Assembly: GCA_050304615.1 (NCBI GenBank)
Contig: JBNLDW010000009.1
Location: forward strand, 62,001 to 126,000
DNA from: CBFDBF01 sp050304615
GTDB lineage: Bacteria; Pseudomonadota; Gammaproteobacteria; Chromatiales; Chromatiaceae
Direction: 5' to 3'
DNA: 64,000 nt
Under the pieces are notes generated by a model. That model ran no database searches and was not told the DNA's origin. It saw nothing but the letters and a program-made list of their open reading frames with translations. Every line of letters starts with the position of its first letter. Positions within the stretch are counted from its first letter, which is position 1. Both the position numbers and the translations under genes were made by a program. Below, in pieces: positions 25,910 through 35,390 of this stretch.

Positions 25910-27157
25910 ATGGATAGAGCGGTTCTACTAGGTCAACGTATCATACGCTTTGGCAGGCTGCTGGTATCTCGCTTTGCCACCGATCAGGGGCCAGCAAATG
26001 CCGCCTCTCTCACCTTTACTACACTGCTATCCATAGTCCCACTGATGACCGTCATGCTTTCGGTATTTTCGGCGTTCCCCATCTCTGGCCGGGTGGCAGA
26101 GATGATTCAGGGCTTTGTGTTTGCGAACTTCATTCCGACATCAGGGGAGATACTGCAGGATTATCTGCTGCAGTTTTCAGCCAAGGCATCCCGGCTTACT
26201 GGCGCTGGCTTCGCCTTTCTGGTGGTGGTGGCACTGCTATTGATGGCCAATATCGACCGTGCCCTTAATACCATCTGGAGGGTAAAGGGTAAGCGTGGGG
26301 CCATTGCCAAGTTTGTTGTCTATTGGGCAATACTCTCTCTTGGGCCGCTGCTGATGGGCGCCAGTATAGTGGTGACCTCATATCTGGTATCTATTCCAAT
26401 CATATCGGGCGCGGCTGCCACCATGGGGTTTGCCGGAGGTCTGTTGAAGCTCGCGCCGCTATTGTCCTCGGCAGTTGCCTTCACCCTGCTCTATGCCGTG
26501 GTGCCAAATTGTAGTGTCCCTATTCGTCACGCTATGGCCGGAGGACTGTTGGCGGCACTCCTGTTTGAATTGGCGAAGCGTGGCTTTGCCTTCTATCTGA
26601 CTAACTTTCCCGCATATGAGGCGATCTACGGTGCCTTGGCCCTGATCCCTATTTTTCTGGTCTGGATCTATCTCTCCTGGCTGGTGACCCTGTTGGGGGC
26701 AGAGTTTGCCTGCTGTCTGGGGATATTCCGGGAGGATGATCCAGAAGATGATGGTGGCAGGAATGACCTGCTATTGGCCTTCCGCCTCATTGGCAGACTA
26801 TGGCAGGCTCAGCATGCTGGCGAGACGCTTTCAACCCAGGCCCTGGCAGAGCAGGTGGAGAACGCCTCTGAGGAGCATGTCGAAGCACTGTTGCTAGAAC
26901 TACAGGATGGCCATCTACTACTGCGAACAGAGGAGCGGGAGTGGGGGTTGATGCGTGATCTGTCAGCAGTCTCACTGCATGAGCTGTATCAGATTCGCCC
27001 CTTTCTGCTACCGGAACAGGGGTTGCTGCAGGGGTCCGATAAGCCTGCTGATAGGCTGTTGGGAGATCTGTTACTGCGGGTAGAGGGAGAGCTGGAAAGT
27101 TCTCTAAGTGTATCCCTGGGGAGTCTCTACAGGGGCGAGGATGCTTCCGAAAAATAA
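25910..27157 (+). CDS. YihY family inner-membrane protein
   Basis: This 415-residue protein has six hydrophobic segments in the first 270 residues with the family block DQGPANAASLTFTTLLSIVPLMTV near the start and WIYLSWLVTLLGAEF near residue 265. A soluble C-terminal part of about 140 residues resembles a winged-helix domain. The family was once called ribonuclease BN, but that activity belongs to another gene; its function is not settled. The ATG at 25910 is preferred to GTG 25901 because GGGAG is better spaced. Confidence 0.9.
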   Translation: MDRAVLLGQRIIRFGRLLVSRFATDQGPANAASLTFTTLLSIVPLMTVMLSVFSAFPISGRVAEMIQGFVFANFIPTSGEILQDYLLQFSAKASRLTGAGFAFLVVVALLLMANIDRALNTIWRVKGKRGAIAKFVVYWAILSLGPLLMGASIVVTSYLVSIPIISGAAATMGFAGGLLKLAPLLSSAVAFTLLYAVVPNCSVPIRHAMAGGLLAALLFELAKRGFAFYLTNFPAYEAIYGALALIPIFLVWIYLSWLVTLLGAEFACCLGIFREDDPEDDGGRNDLLLAFRLIGRLWQAQHAGETLSTQALAEQVENASEEHVEALLLELQDGHLLLRTEEREWGLMRDLSAVSLHELYQIRPFLLPEQGLLQGSDKPADRLLGDLLLRVEGELESSLSVSLGSLYRGEDASEK

Positions 27158-27248
27158 ACCACTACATACCGATATACGACCAATATAAGATTAGAAGATA
27201 CCACCAAAGCACATTATTTGGTGATTATATGGATTCAATTACCCACTT

Positions 27249-28097
27249 TTATCTATATCCGGGTGATTTCAGGTTCAGGCCAGCAGGGACGGAGTCAAGG
27301 TACTGTAGACCGGTCTGGATCTGGCCGTCCGGCAGCAGTGCCAGCCAGCGCAGTGCAGGCGGGGCATTGTCGATGCCGAACTTATCATGGTTGGGGGTGA
27401 ACTGTATGCTAGTTGATGGGGTGCTGAGAATGCGTATCCCGTCATGCTGCTGATCTGAATCCTGGTGGACATGTCCGTATAGTACCAATTGCACGTTTGG
27501 ATGCTGTTTTAGAACTGAGAAGAACTCATCTGGGTTGTCCAACACCATCCGATCCATCCAGCCGCTACCTATCGGGATCGGTTGATGGTGGAGACAGACC
27601 AGTACATGCTTGTCCGGGTTACTCTGCAGGGTGTTCTCCAGCTTTGCCAGTTCGGCGGCGTCCAGGTGCCCACCGTCACTACCCGGGATGCTTGAGTCGA
27701 GCATGGTAATGAGCCAGTCGCCGTGGATGGCCGCAGCAGGCATTGAGATCAGGTCGGTCTGTAGCTGGCTGTGCAGCACCTCATTGCGGTCGTGATTTCC
27801 CGGCAGATAATAGGTCGGTGCACCAAGGCTATGAAGATGCTCTTTTATGCGCCGGTAGCCACCTTCCGAGCCGTCATGTACCAGGTCTCCAGTAATTAGC
27901 ACTAAATCTACTGGTAATACTTCATCCCGTGCCAGTTGCAGTATTTTGCTAAGGGAACGTTCGGTATTGACTCCGGCAAGACATTTGCTCGGGTCGCCAT
28001 ACAGATGGGTATCCGTAATATGCAGTATCTTTATGGAGCCGGAAGGCAGGCCGAATAATGGCTTTGATGGCTGCTTGTTGTGCTGCTGTTTGCTCAT
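27249..28097 (-). CDS. cpdA: 3',5'-cyclic AMP phosphodiesterase CpdA
   Basis: CpdA hydrolyses cAMP and so lowers CRP/Vfr activity. The 282-residue protein shows the metallophosphoesterase motifs in order: HITDTHLY, ITGDLVHDG, PGNHDRNE, VCLHHQP and YGHVHQD. These residues hold the two-metal centre. It is relevant here because a perfect CRP-type site lies 7 kb away before the lapE gene. It follows fabA on the same strand after a 184-base gap. Confidence 0.94.
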   Translation of the reverse strand: MSKQQHNKQPSKPLFGLPSGSIKILHITDTHLYGDPSKCLAGVNTERSLSKILQLARDEVLPVDLVLITGDLVHDGSEGGYRRIKEHLHSLGAPTYYLPGNHDRNEVLHSQLQTDLISMPAAAIHGDWLITMLDSSIPGSDGGHLDAAELAKLENTLQSNPDKHVLVCLHHQPIPIGSGWMDRMVLDNPDEFFSVLKQHPNVQLVLYGHVHQDSDQQHDGIRILSTPSTSIQFTPNHDKFGIDNAPPALRWLALLPDGQIQTGLQYLDSVPAGLNLKSPGYR

Positions 28098-28207
28098 CTA
28101 AATATGGCTGCCTTGCTTGCGATCCTACAGTCTACTAAAGAATCCCTTATTAAATCCATCTATGGTTTTCAGGATGTGACTGAGTGCTATAGAAAATAAC
28201 AGCAGAT

Positions 28208-28244
28208 TCCTCTAATTATTGAAACCTCTGAATATATTAGAGGA
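28208..28244. repeat. Inverted repeat between fabA and cpdA
   Basis: TCCTCTAAT and ATTAGAGGA form a 9-base stem around a 19-base loop. No T-run follows on the minus strand. It may be an operator or a weak stop signal between fabA and cpdA. Confidence 0.35.
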
Positions 28245-28281
28245 TTCCTGTAAAGGTTTATACCAGAGGATAGCCATTTTG

Positions 28282-28797
28282 TCAGAATTTGTCGGTGTGG
28301 ATAAACAGCCCAACCCGCATATCCTTGGCGGCATAGATCTCTCTGCCATCCACCTTTACTACCCCATCCGCTACTCCCAAAATAAGTTTGCGGTTGACTA
28401 CCCGCTTTATACTGATCTCATAGCTGACCTTCTTCGCCGTAGGTAGTACCTGACCTGTGAACTTAACCTCGCCTACTCCCAGTGCTCTGCCATGACCAGG
28501 GTTACCGATCCAGGCAAGATAGAATCCGATGGCCTGCCACATAGCATCCAGTCCCAGGCAGCCCGGCATTACTGGGTCACCGGGAAAGTGGCAAGCGAAG
28601 AACCAAAGGTCTGGATTGATATCCAACTCGGCCTTGATCTCGCCCTTGCCGTACAGCCCACCCTCATCTGAAATGTGGGTGACCCTATCCATCATCAGCA
28701 TATTGGGAGTTGGTAGCTGGGCGTTACCGGGGCCAAACATCTCTCCGCGGCCACAGGCGAGTAGATCTTCCCGCTCAAATTTCTCTGTTCTTGCCAT
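28282..28797 (-). CDS. fabA: 3-hydroxydecanoyl-ACP dehydratase/isomerase
   Basis: FabA dehydrates 3-hydroxydecanoyl-ACP and isomerises the double bond, opening unsaturated fatty acid synthesis. The 171-residue length is exact for the family. The active-site His is at 70 in FACHFPGDPVMPG and the catalytic Asp at 84. It lies 30 bases downstream of proS on the same strand. fabB, often next to fabA, is not adjacent here. Confidence 0.97.
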   Translation of the reverse strand: MARTEKFEREDLLACGRGEMFGPGNAQLPTPNMLMMDRVTHISDEGGLYGKGEIKAELDINPDLWFFACHFPGDPVMPGCLGLDAMWQAIGFYLAWIGNPGHGRALGVGEVKFTGQVLPTAKKVSYEISIKRVVNRKLILGVADGVVKVDGREIYAAKDMRVGLFIHTDKF

Positions 28798-28827
28798 AAG
28801 TTTGTTACTGCCTTCTGTTTTGGTTTA

Positions 28828-30558
28828 TTACTGCCCAGCGTTCGCGCTGTTTAAAAGCTGCCCCTTCAGGTAGGCAACTATCTCATCTAATGCCAGCATC
28901 CGGTTCTCACTATCTCGGCGTTGGCGATATTCCACCTGACCTTCGTCCAGGCTGCGCTCGCCAATCACTACTCGATGGGGGATACCGATCAGTTCCATAT
29001 CGGCAAACATCACACCTGGCCGTACATCACGGTCGTCTAGCAGTACCTCGATGCCAGCGTCCTGCATCTCCTGGTAAAGTCTTTCTACTGTTTCGCGTAC
29101 CCGCTGTGACTTATCCATTTTCATCGGTAGCAGTGCTACCTGAAAGGGGGCGATAGCTGGTGGCCAGATGATACCACTCTCATCGTGGCACTGCTCGATG
29201 GCGGCTGCCACTACTCGTGATACCCCAATGCCGTAGCAGCCCATGGTCATGGCTTGGGCAGATCCATTGGCATCTAGTACTGTGGCGTTCAGGGCTTCAC
29301 TATATTTTTTGCCGAGCTGGAATATGTGTCCCACCTCAATACCTCGTACTAGGGTAAGACTCCCTTTGCCATCTGGACTGGGGTCTCCCTCTTGCACGTT
29401 GCGCAGATCAGCGATGGTTGGCTCTGGTAGGTCGCGTCCCCAGTTTACTCCTGTCAGGTGACTGCCATCCTCATTGGCACCGCAGACAAAGTCGGCGACA
29501 TGGGCGGCACTGCGATCTACCACTACTGGAATGGTCAGCCCCAATGGGCCGATAGATCCAGCCTGACAGCCAATAGCGGCAACTATCTCCGCATCAGTAG
29601 CCATGGTTAGGGGTTCTGCTACCAGGCTAAGTTTTTCTGCCTTGACGCTATTCATCTCATGGTCACCGCGTAGTACCAGGGCTACTAGTTCCCCCTCATC
29701 GGACCCATGTACCAGCAGGGTCTTAAGGCACTGGGCGGCATTTACTCCAAGGAATTTGCTTACCTCATCTATGCTGCGCTGTTCCGGGGTGGCTACTGTG
29801 GTCATCTTTGCGGTCGGGTCTGGGCGCTCTCCAGCCGGAGATAGTGCCTCCGCCAGCTCCAGATTTGCGGCGTAGTCACTGCCAGTGGAGAAGACAATGG
29901 CATCCTCACCCGAATCGGCCAGCACATGAAACTCATGGGATGTTTCGCCACCGATACTTCCGGTATCGGCCTGCACCGCCCTAAATTTCAGTCCGCAGCG
30001 GCTAAAGATAGAGCTGTAGGTCTGGTACATCTGGTCATAGGTCTGTTGTAGAGAGCCCTCATCCGCATGGAAGGAGTAGGCATCTTTCATCAAAAATTCA
30101 CGTGCCCGCATAATGCCAAAGCGGGGCCTGATCTCATCCCTGAATTTGGTTTGGATCTGGTAGAGGTTGATCGGTAGCTGTTTGTAGCTGCGCAGTTCAT
30201 TGCGGGCCAGATCGGTGATGATCTCTTCGTGGGTAGGGCCAAAGCAGAAGTCACGCCCGTGGCGGTCACTGATACGCAGCAGTTCCGGCCCGTATTTTTC
30301 CCAGCGGCCAGACTCCTGCCATAGTTCGGCCGGTTGTACCGCTGGCATCAGCAGCTCCAGTGCCCCGGCTCGGTTCATCTCCTCACGGACGATATTCTCG
30401 ACCTTACGTAGTACCCGGAGTCCTAAGGGTAACCAGGTGTAGAGTCCAGCTGCCAACTTGCGAATCAGACCGGCCCGCAGCATTAACTGGTGGCTGGCGA
30501 TCTCGGCATTGGCCGGGGTCTCCTTCTTGGTCTGGAGGGGGAAATGGGATGTGCGCAT
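28828..30558 (-). CDS. proS: Prolyl-tRNA synthetase
   Basis: ProS charges tRNA-Pro. The 576-residue protein is the long bacterial type: class II motif 1 near residues 60-80, motif 2 as FRDEIRPRFG near 139, the editing insertion (YbaK-like, about 225-400), motif 3 (GCYGIGVSR) near 445, and a C-terminal anticodon-binding domain. Its start is 130 bases from divergent lapG. Confidence 0.98.
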   Translation of the reverse strand: MRTSHFPLQTKKETPANAEIASHQLMLRAGLIRKLAAGLYTWLPLGLRVLRKVENIVREEMNRAGALELLMPAVQPAELWQESGRWEKYGPELLRISDRHGRDFCFGPTHEEIITDLARNELRSYKQLPINLYQIQTKFRDEIRPRFGIMRAREFLMKDAYSFHADEGSLQQTYDQMYQTYSSIFSRCGLKFRAVQADTGSIGGETSHEFHVLADSGEDAIVFSTGSDYAANLELAEALSPAGERPDPTAKMTTVATPEQRSIDEVSKFLGVNAAQCLKTLLVHGSDEGELVALVLRGDHEMNSVKAEKLSLVAEPLTMATDAEIVAAIGCQAGSIGPLGLTIPVVVDRSAAHVADFVCGANEDGSHLTGVNWGRDLPEPTIADLRNVQEGDPSPDGKGSLTLVRGIEVGHIFQLGKKYSEALNATVLDANGSAQAMTMGCYGIGVSRVVAAAIEQCHDESGIIWPPAIAPFQVALLPMKMDKSQRVRETVERLYQEMQDAGIEVLLDDRDVRPGVMFADMELIGIPHRVVIGERSLDEGQVEYRQRRDSENRMLALDEIVAYLKGQLLNSANAGQ

Positions 30559-30688
30559 CTATATTGATCCAGAGTGTCTAGAATATAAGGAACAGATTTT
30601 AGCCTTAATGCCGTAACAGGGACAATGTTATATATATGGTTGAAGGCCTTATCAGGATTGGTTTATAGATGATTGTTGGGATTTTATA

Positions 30689-31381
30689 GTGGATGCATGG
30701 GTCACCAATAAAGAGTTGATAGGCCAGTCATGGCTCTCTGCCGGCAGGCGTATGTTACTGCTTTTCTGGTTGTCTCTCTCTGTGGTGGCGGGCGGTTTGG
30801 GTCTTACCCCCGAGGTGATCCAGTGGGTCAAGACGGAATTTGGCAGTGCCGGAGTTGATCGACTATATGCCTGGCAGCGGTTTGTAGAGCAAACTGGTAG
30901 CAAGAGTGAGCAGGAGAAACTGCTCCTGGTGAATAATTTTTTCAACCGCCTTAGATACCGTACAGACCAGCAGCTGTGGGGTAAGAACGACTACTGGGCC
31001 ACGCCAATAGAGGCGTTGGGTAGGGGTGGAGCAGACTGTGAGGATTACAGCATTGCCAAATATTTCACCCTGCGTGAGCTAGGAGTCCCGGATGAGAAGA
31101 TGCGCATAACATATGTAAAGGCGCTAAAGTTGAATGCCCACCATATGGTGCTTACTTATTATGCCACCCCTGGCGCAATACCACTGGTACTGGATAATCT
31201 TAATACTAAGATCCTGCCGGCCTCAAAGCGGGATGATCTGGCACCTATATATAGTTTTAATGGTAGTGGTCTCTGGCTAGCGAAGGAGAGGGGCCGTGGT
31301 CAGCGGATGGGTGGCTCTGGTCGGGTTAAACTATGGCAGGATCTCAAGGCGCGCATGCAGAGTCCGGTGCCAAAACGATGA
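30689..31381 (+). CDS. lapG: LapG-type periplasmic cysteine protease (BTLCP family)
   Basis: LapG cuts LapA-type adhesins at a di-alanine site near their N-terminus and releases them from the cell; LapD restrains it when cyclic di-GMP is high. The 230-residue protein has a membrane/signal segment at about 20-38 and a transglutaminase-like protease domain. The triad is C117 (in GADCEDY), H152 and D169. D116 and E118 flank the Cys, as in calcium-binding LapG proteins. Translation may start at GTG 30689 or at ATG 30752 just before the hydrophobic segment. lapD follows by 38 bases, and a matching substrate with a PAAG site lies after lapD. Confidence 0.93.
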   Translation: MDAWVTNKELIGQSWLSAGRRMLLLFWLSLSVVAGGLGLTPEVIQWVKTEFGSAGVDRLYAWQRFVEQTGSKSEQEKLLLVNNFFNRLRYRTDQQLWGKNDYWATPIEALGRGGADCEDYSIAKYFTLRELGVPDEKMRITYVKALKLNAHHMVLTYYATPGAIPLVLDNLNTKILPASKRDDLAPIYSFNGSGLWLAKERGRGQRMGGSGRVKLWQDLKARMQSPVPKR

Positions 31382-31419
31382 TTAAGTATAAATAACCAAA
31401 GAGTAACGGGAGACAGGTC

Positions 31420-33363
31420 ATGACTCTTTTACGACAACTGATTGCACTGGTGATGGTTCTGCTATTGCTGGTATTTATGGGCACATTCGCAATCAGTATA
31501 CGCAATACCCAGAGTTACCTAGAGGCGCAGTTGGTGTCTCATGCCCAGGATGCTGCCACCTCTTTGGGTCTCTCCATCTCTTCCCATTTGGCAGAGCAGG
31601 ATATAGCGACGGTCACCTCTATGAGCAATGCCATCTTTGATCGTGGTTACTATAGGATGGTGCGGGTGGAGGATATTAAAGGCTCTACTTTGGTAGATTT
31701 GGTACAGCCGGTGAAGATCCAGGGTATTCCAGATTGGTTTATCTCCACCTTCCAGCTGGAGACCCCGGTTGGAGAGGCGGCGGTAATGGCAGGATGGAGT
31801 CAGGCTGGCAAGGTTTTTGTGCAGAGCCATCCTGGTTATGCATATATCCAACTCTGGAACACAGTTACATATACTGCTAGCTGGTTCCTGGCCTGTGCGC
31901 TGTTTATCTTACTGCTGGGGATGGGCCTGTTACGTTGGGTGTTACAGCCACTAAAACGGGTAGAGCAGCAGGCCGACTCTATCTGTAATCGCGAGTTTAC
32001 CACCCAAAAGAGGTTGCCCCGTACCCGAGATCTCAGGCGCATGGTTGAGGCGATGAACCGTCTTTCGGAGAAGGTGCAGGGGATGCTGTCAGACTTGGAT
32101 AGCCTGGTGGGACAGCTGCGGCAGCAGGCCTACAATAGTCAGGTAACAGGGTTGGCCAATAAACGTTATTTCCTAGATGCCCTGGCCGATCGGCTTGATT
32201 CGAGTGAGCTCTGCTCCCAGGGGGTGCTCTGTCTTATCCAGTTGAAGGGCTTTAAGGATTTTAACGACAAGCATGGTTATCAGGCTGGAGACAGGCTATT
32301 GCTGGCGGCGGCGCAAGGTCTAGAGAGGGCAGTAGAGGATATACCACAGCATATACTGGCCCACCTCTCTGGTGCCGATTTTGCCCTGTTGGTGGAGGAG
32401 TGTTCGCTCGATGAGGCTAGTGATATAGGGCGCAAACTTTCCGATGTGCTGACCGAACTGTATGCCACCGGGCAGCCGGATTCACCCGATGTTGGTCATG
32501 TGGGGATGGCATACTACGATGGCCGGCAGAGTCTGAAGGAGCTCCTGTCACAGGCAGATATGGCCCTGCGCTCGGCGCAGGGAGAGATGGCCAACGGCTT
32601 CTATCTCAGTTCGCCGGCAGATATGCAGCAGCGCTCCATGCGGGGTGTGACTGAGTGGCGCCACTTCATAGAAGAGGCATTGGCGCAGGATCGGATAGTC
32701 CTGCACTATCAGCCAGTAGTAGCCTGCCCCTCCGGCGATCTCCTGCAGCGTGAGGTGTTGGTGCGTATCGCCGAGCCGGATGGTGAGCTAGTTACGGCAG
32801 GTCTCTTTATGCCGACCGCAGAGAATTTTGGATTGACCGTAGATATAGACAGGGCGGTGATTGCCAGGGTGCTGGAGAGTGTGGACGAGGTCGAGCCTGG
32901 GGTTCGGGTCAGTATCAACATATCGCCACAGACTCTACAGGATTCCGGTTTTGTTGACTGGTTAGAGCAGGCATTGGCGGGCCGCGGAGATGTTGCAGGG
33001 CGTCTTATCTTTGAGATGCCGGAGTATGTGGCCCTGGCCAGACTGGATCTGGTGAAAGATTTCATCTCCAGGATAGGGCCATTCGGGGTGCGCTTCTCGC
33101 TGGATCACTTTGGCCGCAGCTTTAGCTCACTCGCCTATCTGCATTCACTGAAGATCCACTATATCAAGGTGGATGGCAGCTATCTGCGCACCCTGGATGA
33201 GAATCGGGATCACCAGTTCTTTGTCCAGGCGTTGGCGGATATTGCCCACGGACTGGATATAAAGGTGATTGCCGAATCGGTAGAGTCTGAGGCAGTGTGG
33301 GATCTGTTGCCATCTCTCCATTTCGATGCGGCCCAGGGCTATTTTATTGGTAGGCCGGAGTAG
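31420..33363 (+). CDS. lapD: LapD-type cyclic di-GMP receptor with degenerate GGDEF/EAL
   Basis: LapD is an inner-membrane receptor that binds cyclic di-GMP through its inactive EAL domain and sequesters LapG in the periplasm. The 647-residue protein has a membrane helix (5-25), a periplasmic LapD/MoxY domain (26-150), a second helix (about 150-172), a HAMP linker, then GGDEF- and EAL-like domains. The GGDEF motif reads SGADF (about 318-322) and EAL reads EVL (about 445), so neither should be catalytic, as known for LapD. A GWxxxG segment with W126 lies where LapD proteins present a Trp to LapG; that equivalence is inferred. A ribosome site GGGAG precedes the ATG. Confidence 0.94.
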   Translation: MTLLRQLIALVMVLLLLVFMGTFAISIRNTQSYLEAQLVSHAQDAATSLGLSISSHLAEQDIATVTSMSNAIFDRGYYRMVRVEDIKGSTLVDLVQPVKIQGIPDWFISTFQLETPVGEAAVMAGWSQAGKVFVQSHPGYAYIQLWNTVTYTASWFLACALFILLLGMGLLRWVLQPLKRVEQQADSICNREFTTQKRLPRTRDLRRMVEAMNRLSEKVQGMLSDLDSLVGQLRQQAYNSQVTGLANKRYFLDALADRLDSSELCSQGVLCLIQLKGFKDFNDKHGYQAGDRLLLAAAQGLERAVEDIPQHILAHLSGADFALLVEECSLDEASDIGRKLSDVLTELYATGQPDSPDVGHVGMAYYDGRQSLKELLSQADMALRSAQGEMANGFYLSSPADMQQRSMRGVTEWRHFIEEALAQDRIVLHYQPVVACPSGDLLQREVLVRIAEPDGELVTAGLFMPTAENFGLTVDIDRAVIARVLESVDEVEPGVRVSINISPQTLQDSGFVDWLEQALAGRGDVAGRLIFEMPEYVALARLDLVKDFISRIGPFGVRFSLDHFGRSFSSLAYLHSLKIHYIKVDGSYLRTLDENRDHQFFVQALADIAHGLDIKVIAESVESEAVWDLLPSLHFDAAQGYFIGRPE

Positions 33364-33489
33364 CCTGACTGTTAGCACCAATTTAGCTGCAGAGTTAGTG
33401 GGATGTCCCTAATTCCTGACTGTTTTGGCTTGTAAAAGTGGGTTAATTACTAAAAAATCTGCATTATTAGCAAAATAAAGTGTGCCCTT

Positions 33490-33508
33490 TTACCCAAATG
33501 GGCGATGC
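33490..33508. promoter_or_regulatory. Conserved 19-bp motif upstream of the LapA-like gene
   Basis: TTACCCAAATGGGCGATGC lies 110 bases before the start codon at 33619. It recurs with a single change at 41735-41753 before the VPLPA-CTERM gene. Its core CCCAAATGGG is nearly palindromic. It is probably a transcription-factor site shared by both genes; the factor is unknown. Confidence 0.6.
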
Positions 33509-33618
33509 ACTGGGTCACAAATATGACCATAATGCTTGGCAAGATGCAGAAAAACAGATAGTTACACGGTTTCGACCAAGCGGTTGATGGAGAGCTGAAT
33601 CGATAACGGAGAGCTAAA

Positions 33619-35076
33619 ATGGTAGATAGCACTAACAACCGGCCAGATTCAAACACGGCGCCACAGGAGCTTGCCCTGGATATTGAGGGTAGGGAGCAGT
33701 TTAACGCCCTGCTGTTTGTTCAGACCGATGCCAACCCTGGCGACCTTACGGTTATCCTTCCGGACAGTACACCGGATAACCCAGATGACAATCCACAGAT
33801 CGTCTTTCCTAACTATATTGCGCTGGCAAATGCCGGGCTACCACCGGCGCTGACCCTCGCCGATGGCACCGTCATTCCGGGCGAAGAGATCCTGGCCCTG
33901 ATTGAAGGCCTTGATTACGGCAAGGTGGCCCCTGCTGCCGGCCAGCAGGGTGGTACAAATTCCGCTGGAGGTGGCGCCGGGTTTGCCGCCTACACCACCG
34001 AAGGGCTGGGGGATGATCTGAATCATGGCCCCTATGCCGGAGGCTATATGGGGCCGCGGGTGGAGTTTGGGGACGATCAACCTGTATATCCGGATGATGA
34101 AGATGGCTCTACTCCATCGCGCTTTATTGGCCCTGCTACCACCTACCGCAACGATCAGGCAACATGGACTTTTGATATAACGAGAGATGATCATACAGTC
34201 GGTGGTTTAGCAACTGTAAACGGTGCCGATAACCCAGCTATACAGGATATAGGAGGTGGTGTTGGCCAGTTTACCTTCCTGGCCAATCTTGGTTCTCCAT
34301 TTCCAGGGGCTGCCGATGATTGGGATGGTGGACAGATCTGGTTACAAGCTGGTGAGACCATAACTTTGACCAACCAGACACCAGGTGGACACTACTGGCT
34401 CGCCATTGATGATGATCTTAACTGGGATTTTACTCAGCCAGCTGGACAGCCTCAGATCGGTAATTTTTCCTGGGATCATACATTGGAGTCATACACGGTG
34501 GGAGATTCGCTCTCCTATACAGCGACGCATGATGGTTGGTACTACTTCGCGGCTGGGGGTGTGGATGGGATTACTCCAGAGTTGGGCGCCTTACCTAGCG
34601 ATTATGATTATGAGACCCTGGTTACAATCTATCCCCCTGGAGCGTATCCAGGTGCGGACGGCACTGGTACCGATGTGCTTGGTGGTACAACTGGTGATGA
34701 TGTCATAGTCTCAGGTGACGGAAATGATACTATGAGTGGTGGTCCTGGTGATGATACCTTTGTATACAACTCAATAGATGACGGTAGAGACACCATTAGA
34801 GATTTCATGAATGGTAATGACACTATCAATCTGGATGCCCTGTTTGATGCCTTGGGCGTCGCTGATGGTGATCCTGCCCGCGGGGATGTTTTAGTAGATA
34901 ATGACGCTTTCGGTAATGCGGTATTGACCATCGGCGATGGGACATTTACTCATACGGAAGATGCTGCCGCCCAAGCCGCTGGCTTTGAAATCACCCTTGA
35001 TGGGGCGTTAGGAATGACTGATGCAAACATTGCGCCCTTGATAGCCAGTGGCAATCTGGTGGTTGACGAAAGCTAG
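33619..35076 (+). CDS. Miniature LapA-like RTX adhesin with PAAG LapG-cleavage site
   Basis: This 485-residue secreted protein has no signal peptide. Residues 1-115 resemble the LapA retention module, with a predicted LapG site PAAG at 105-108; Pseudomonas LapA is cut between alanines at nearly the same position. A Gly-rich linker and a beta-rich domain with many Asp and Trp follow (about 170-340). The end carries short RTX repeats GDGNDTMSG and GPGDDTFVY (about 364-384) and a C-terminal type I secretion region. Known LapA-type adhesins are thousands of residues long with extender repeats; this one has none. It lies between lapD and lapE, and a terminator follows it. The middle domain is not recognised and its target is unknown. 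Confidence 0.85.
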   Translation: MVDSTNNRPDSNTAPQELALDIEGREQFNALLFVQTDANPGDLTVILPDSTPDNPDDNPQIVFPNYIALANAGLPPALTLADGTVIPGEEILALIEGLDYGKVAPAAGQQGGTNSAGGGAGFAAYTTEGLGDDLNHGPYAGGYMGPRVEFGDDQPVYPDDEDGSTPSRFIGPATTYRNDQATWTFDITRDDHTVGGLATVNGADNPAIQDIGGGVGQFTFLANLGSPFPGAADDWDGGQIWLQAGETITLTNQTPGGHYWLAIDDDLNWDFTQPAGQPQIGNFSWDHTLESYTVGDSLSYTATHDGWYYFAAGGVDGITPELGALPSDYDYETLVTIYPPGAYPGADGTGTDVLGGTTGDDVIVSGDGNDTMSGGPGDDTFVYNSIDDGRDTIRDFMNGNDTINLDALFDALGVADGDPARGDVLVDNDAFGNAVLTIGDGTFTHTEDAAAQAAGFEITLDGALGMTDANIAPLIASGNLVVDES

Positions 35077-35107
35077 ATATACTGGTTGTTTTCAGTGCCT
35101 GTAGGGC

Positions 35108-35137
35108 AAAACCCCATCGCTTGCGGCGGGGTTTTTT
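35108..35137 (+). terminator. Intrinsic terminator after the LapA-like gene
   Basis: AAAACCCC pairs with GGGGTTTT around a short loop and six T follow. It separates the adhesin transcript from the secretion genes, which therefore need their own promoter. Confidence 0.92.
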
Positions 35138-35302
35138 AGTATCTATCAATAGATATCAGGCTCTCTTCACTCTATACGTCAAGCATTGTCTTCAGTTTCT
35201 GCCGGATGATATTGATTTATAGTAGAAAATAGTTGCACACCTTGCCCCGGTGGTATATATAAACTGTTATAGGAACAGTGTTTTTCCCATATGTGGAGTG
35301 GT

Positions 35303-35326
35303 ATAATGTGATGCTTGTCACATTAT
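35303..35326. promoter_or_regulatory. CRP/Vfr-type operator upstream of lapE
   Basis: TAATGTGATGCTTGTCACATTA is read here as its two halves TGTGA (35307-35311) and TCACA (35318-35322) with a 6-base spacer. This matches the CRP consensus perfectly, with symmetric TAA/TTA flanks. It overlaps TATAAT at 35302-35307, a possible -10 element. If that is the active promoter, CRP would repress; if another start is used, it could activate. The lapE ATG is 69 bases farther on. Confidence 0.75.
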
Positions 35327-35390
35327 GATCGAAAAAGTGGGATGGTTAGGCCTTGGTTTAACGATTACATAGTGAGGGGTTTAAGGGGTT

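Noticed and set aside
31420..33363. Active diguanylate cyclase/phosphodiesterase
   Set aside because: The GGDEF motif is SGADF and the EAL motif is EVL; with lapG beside it, a LapD receptor is the better reading.
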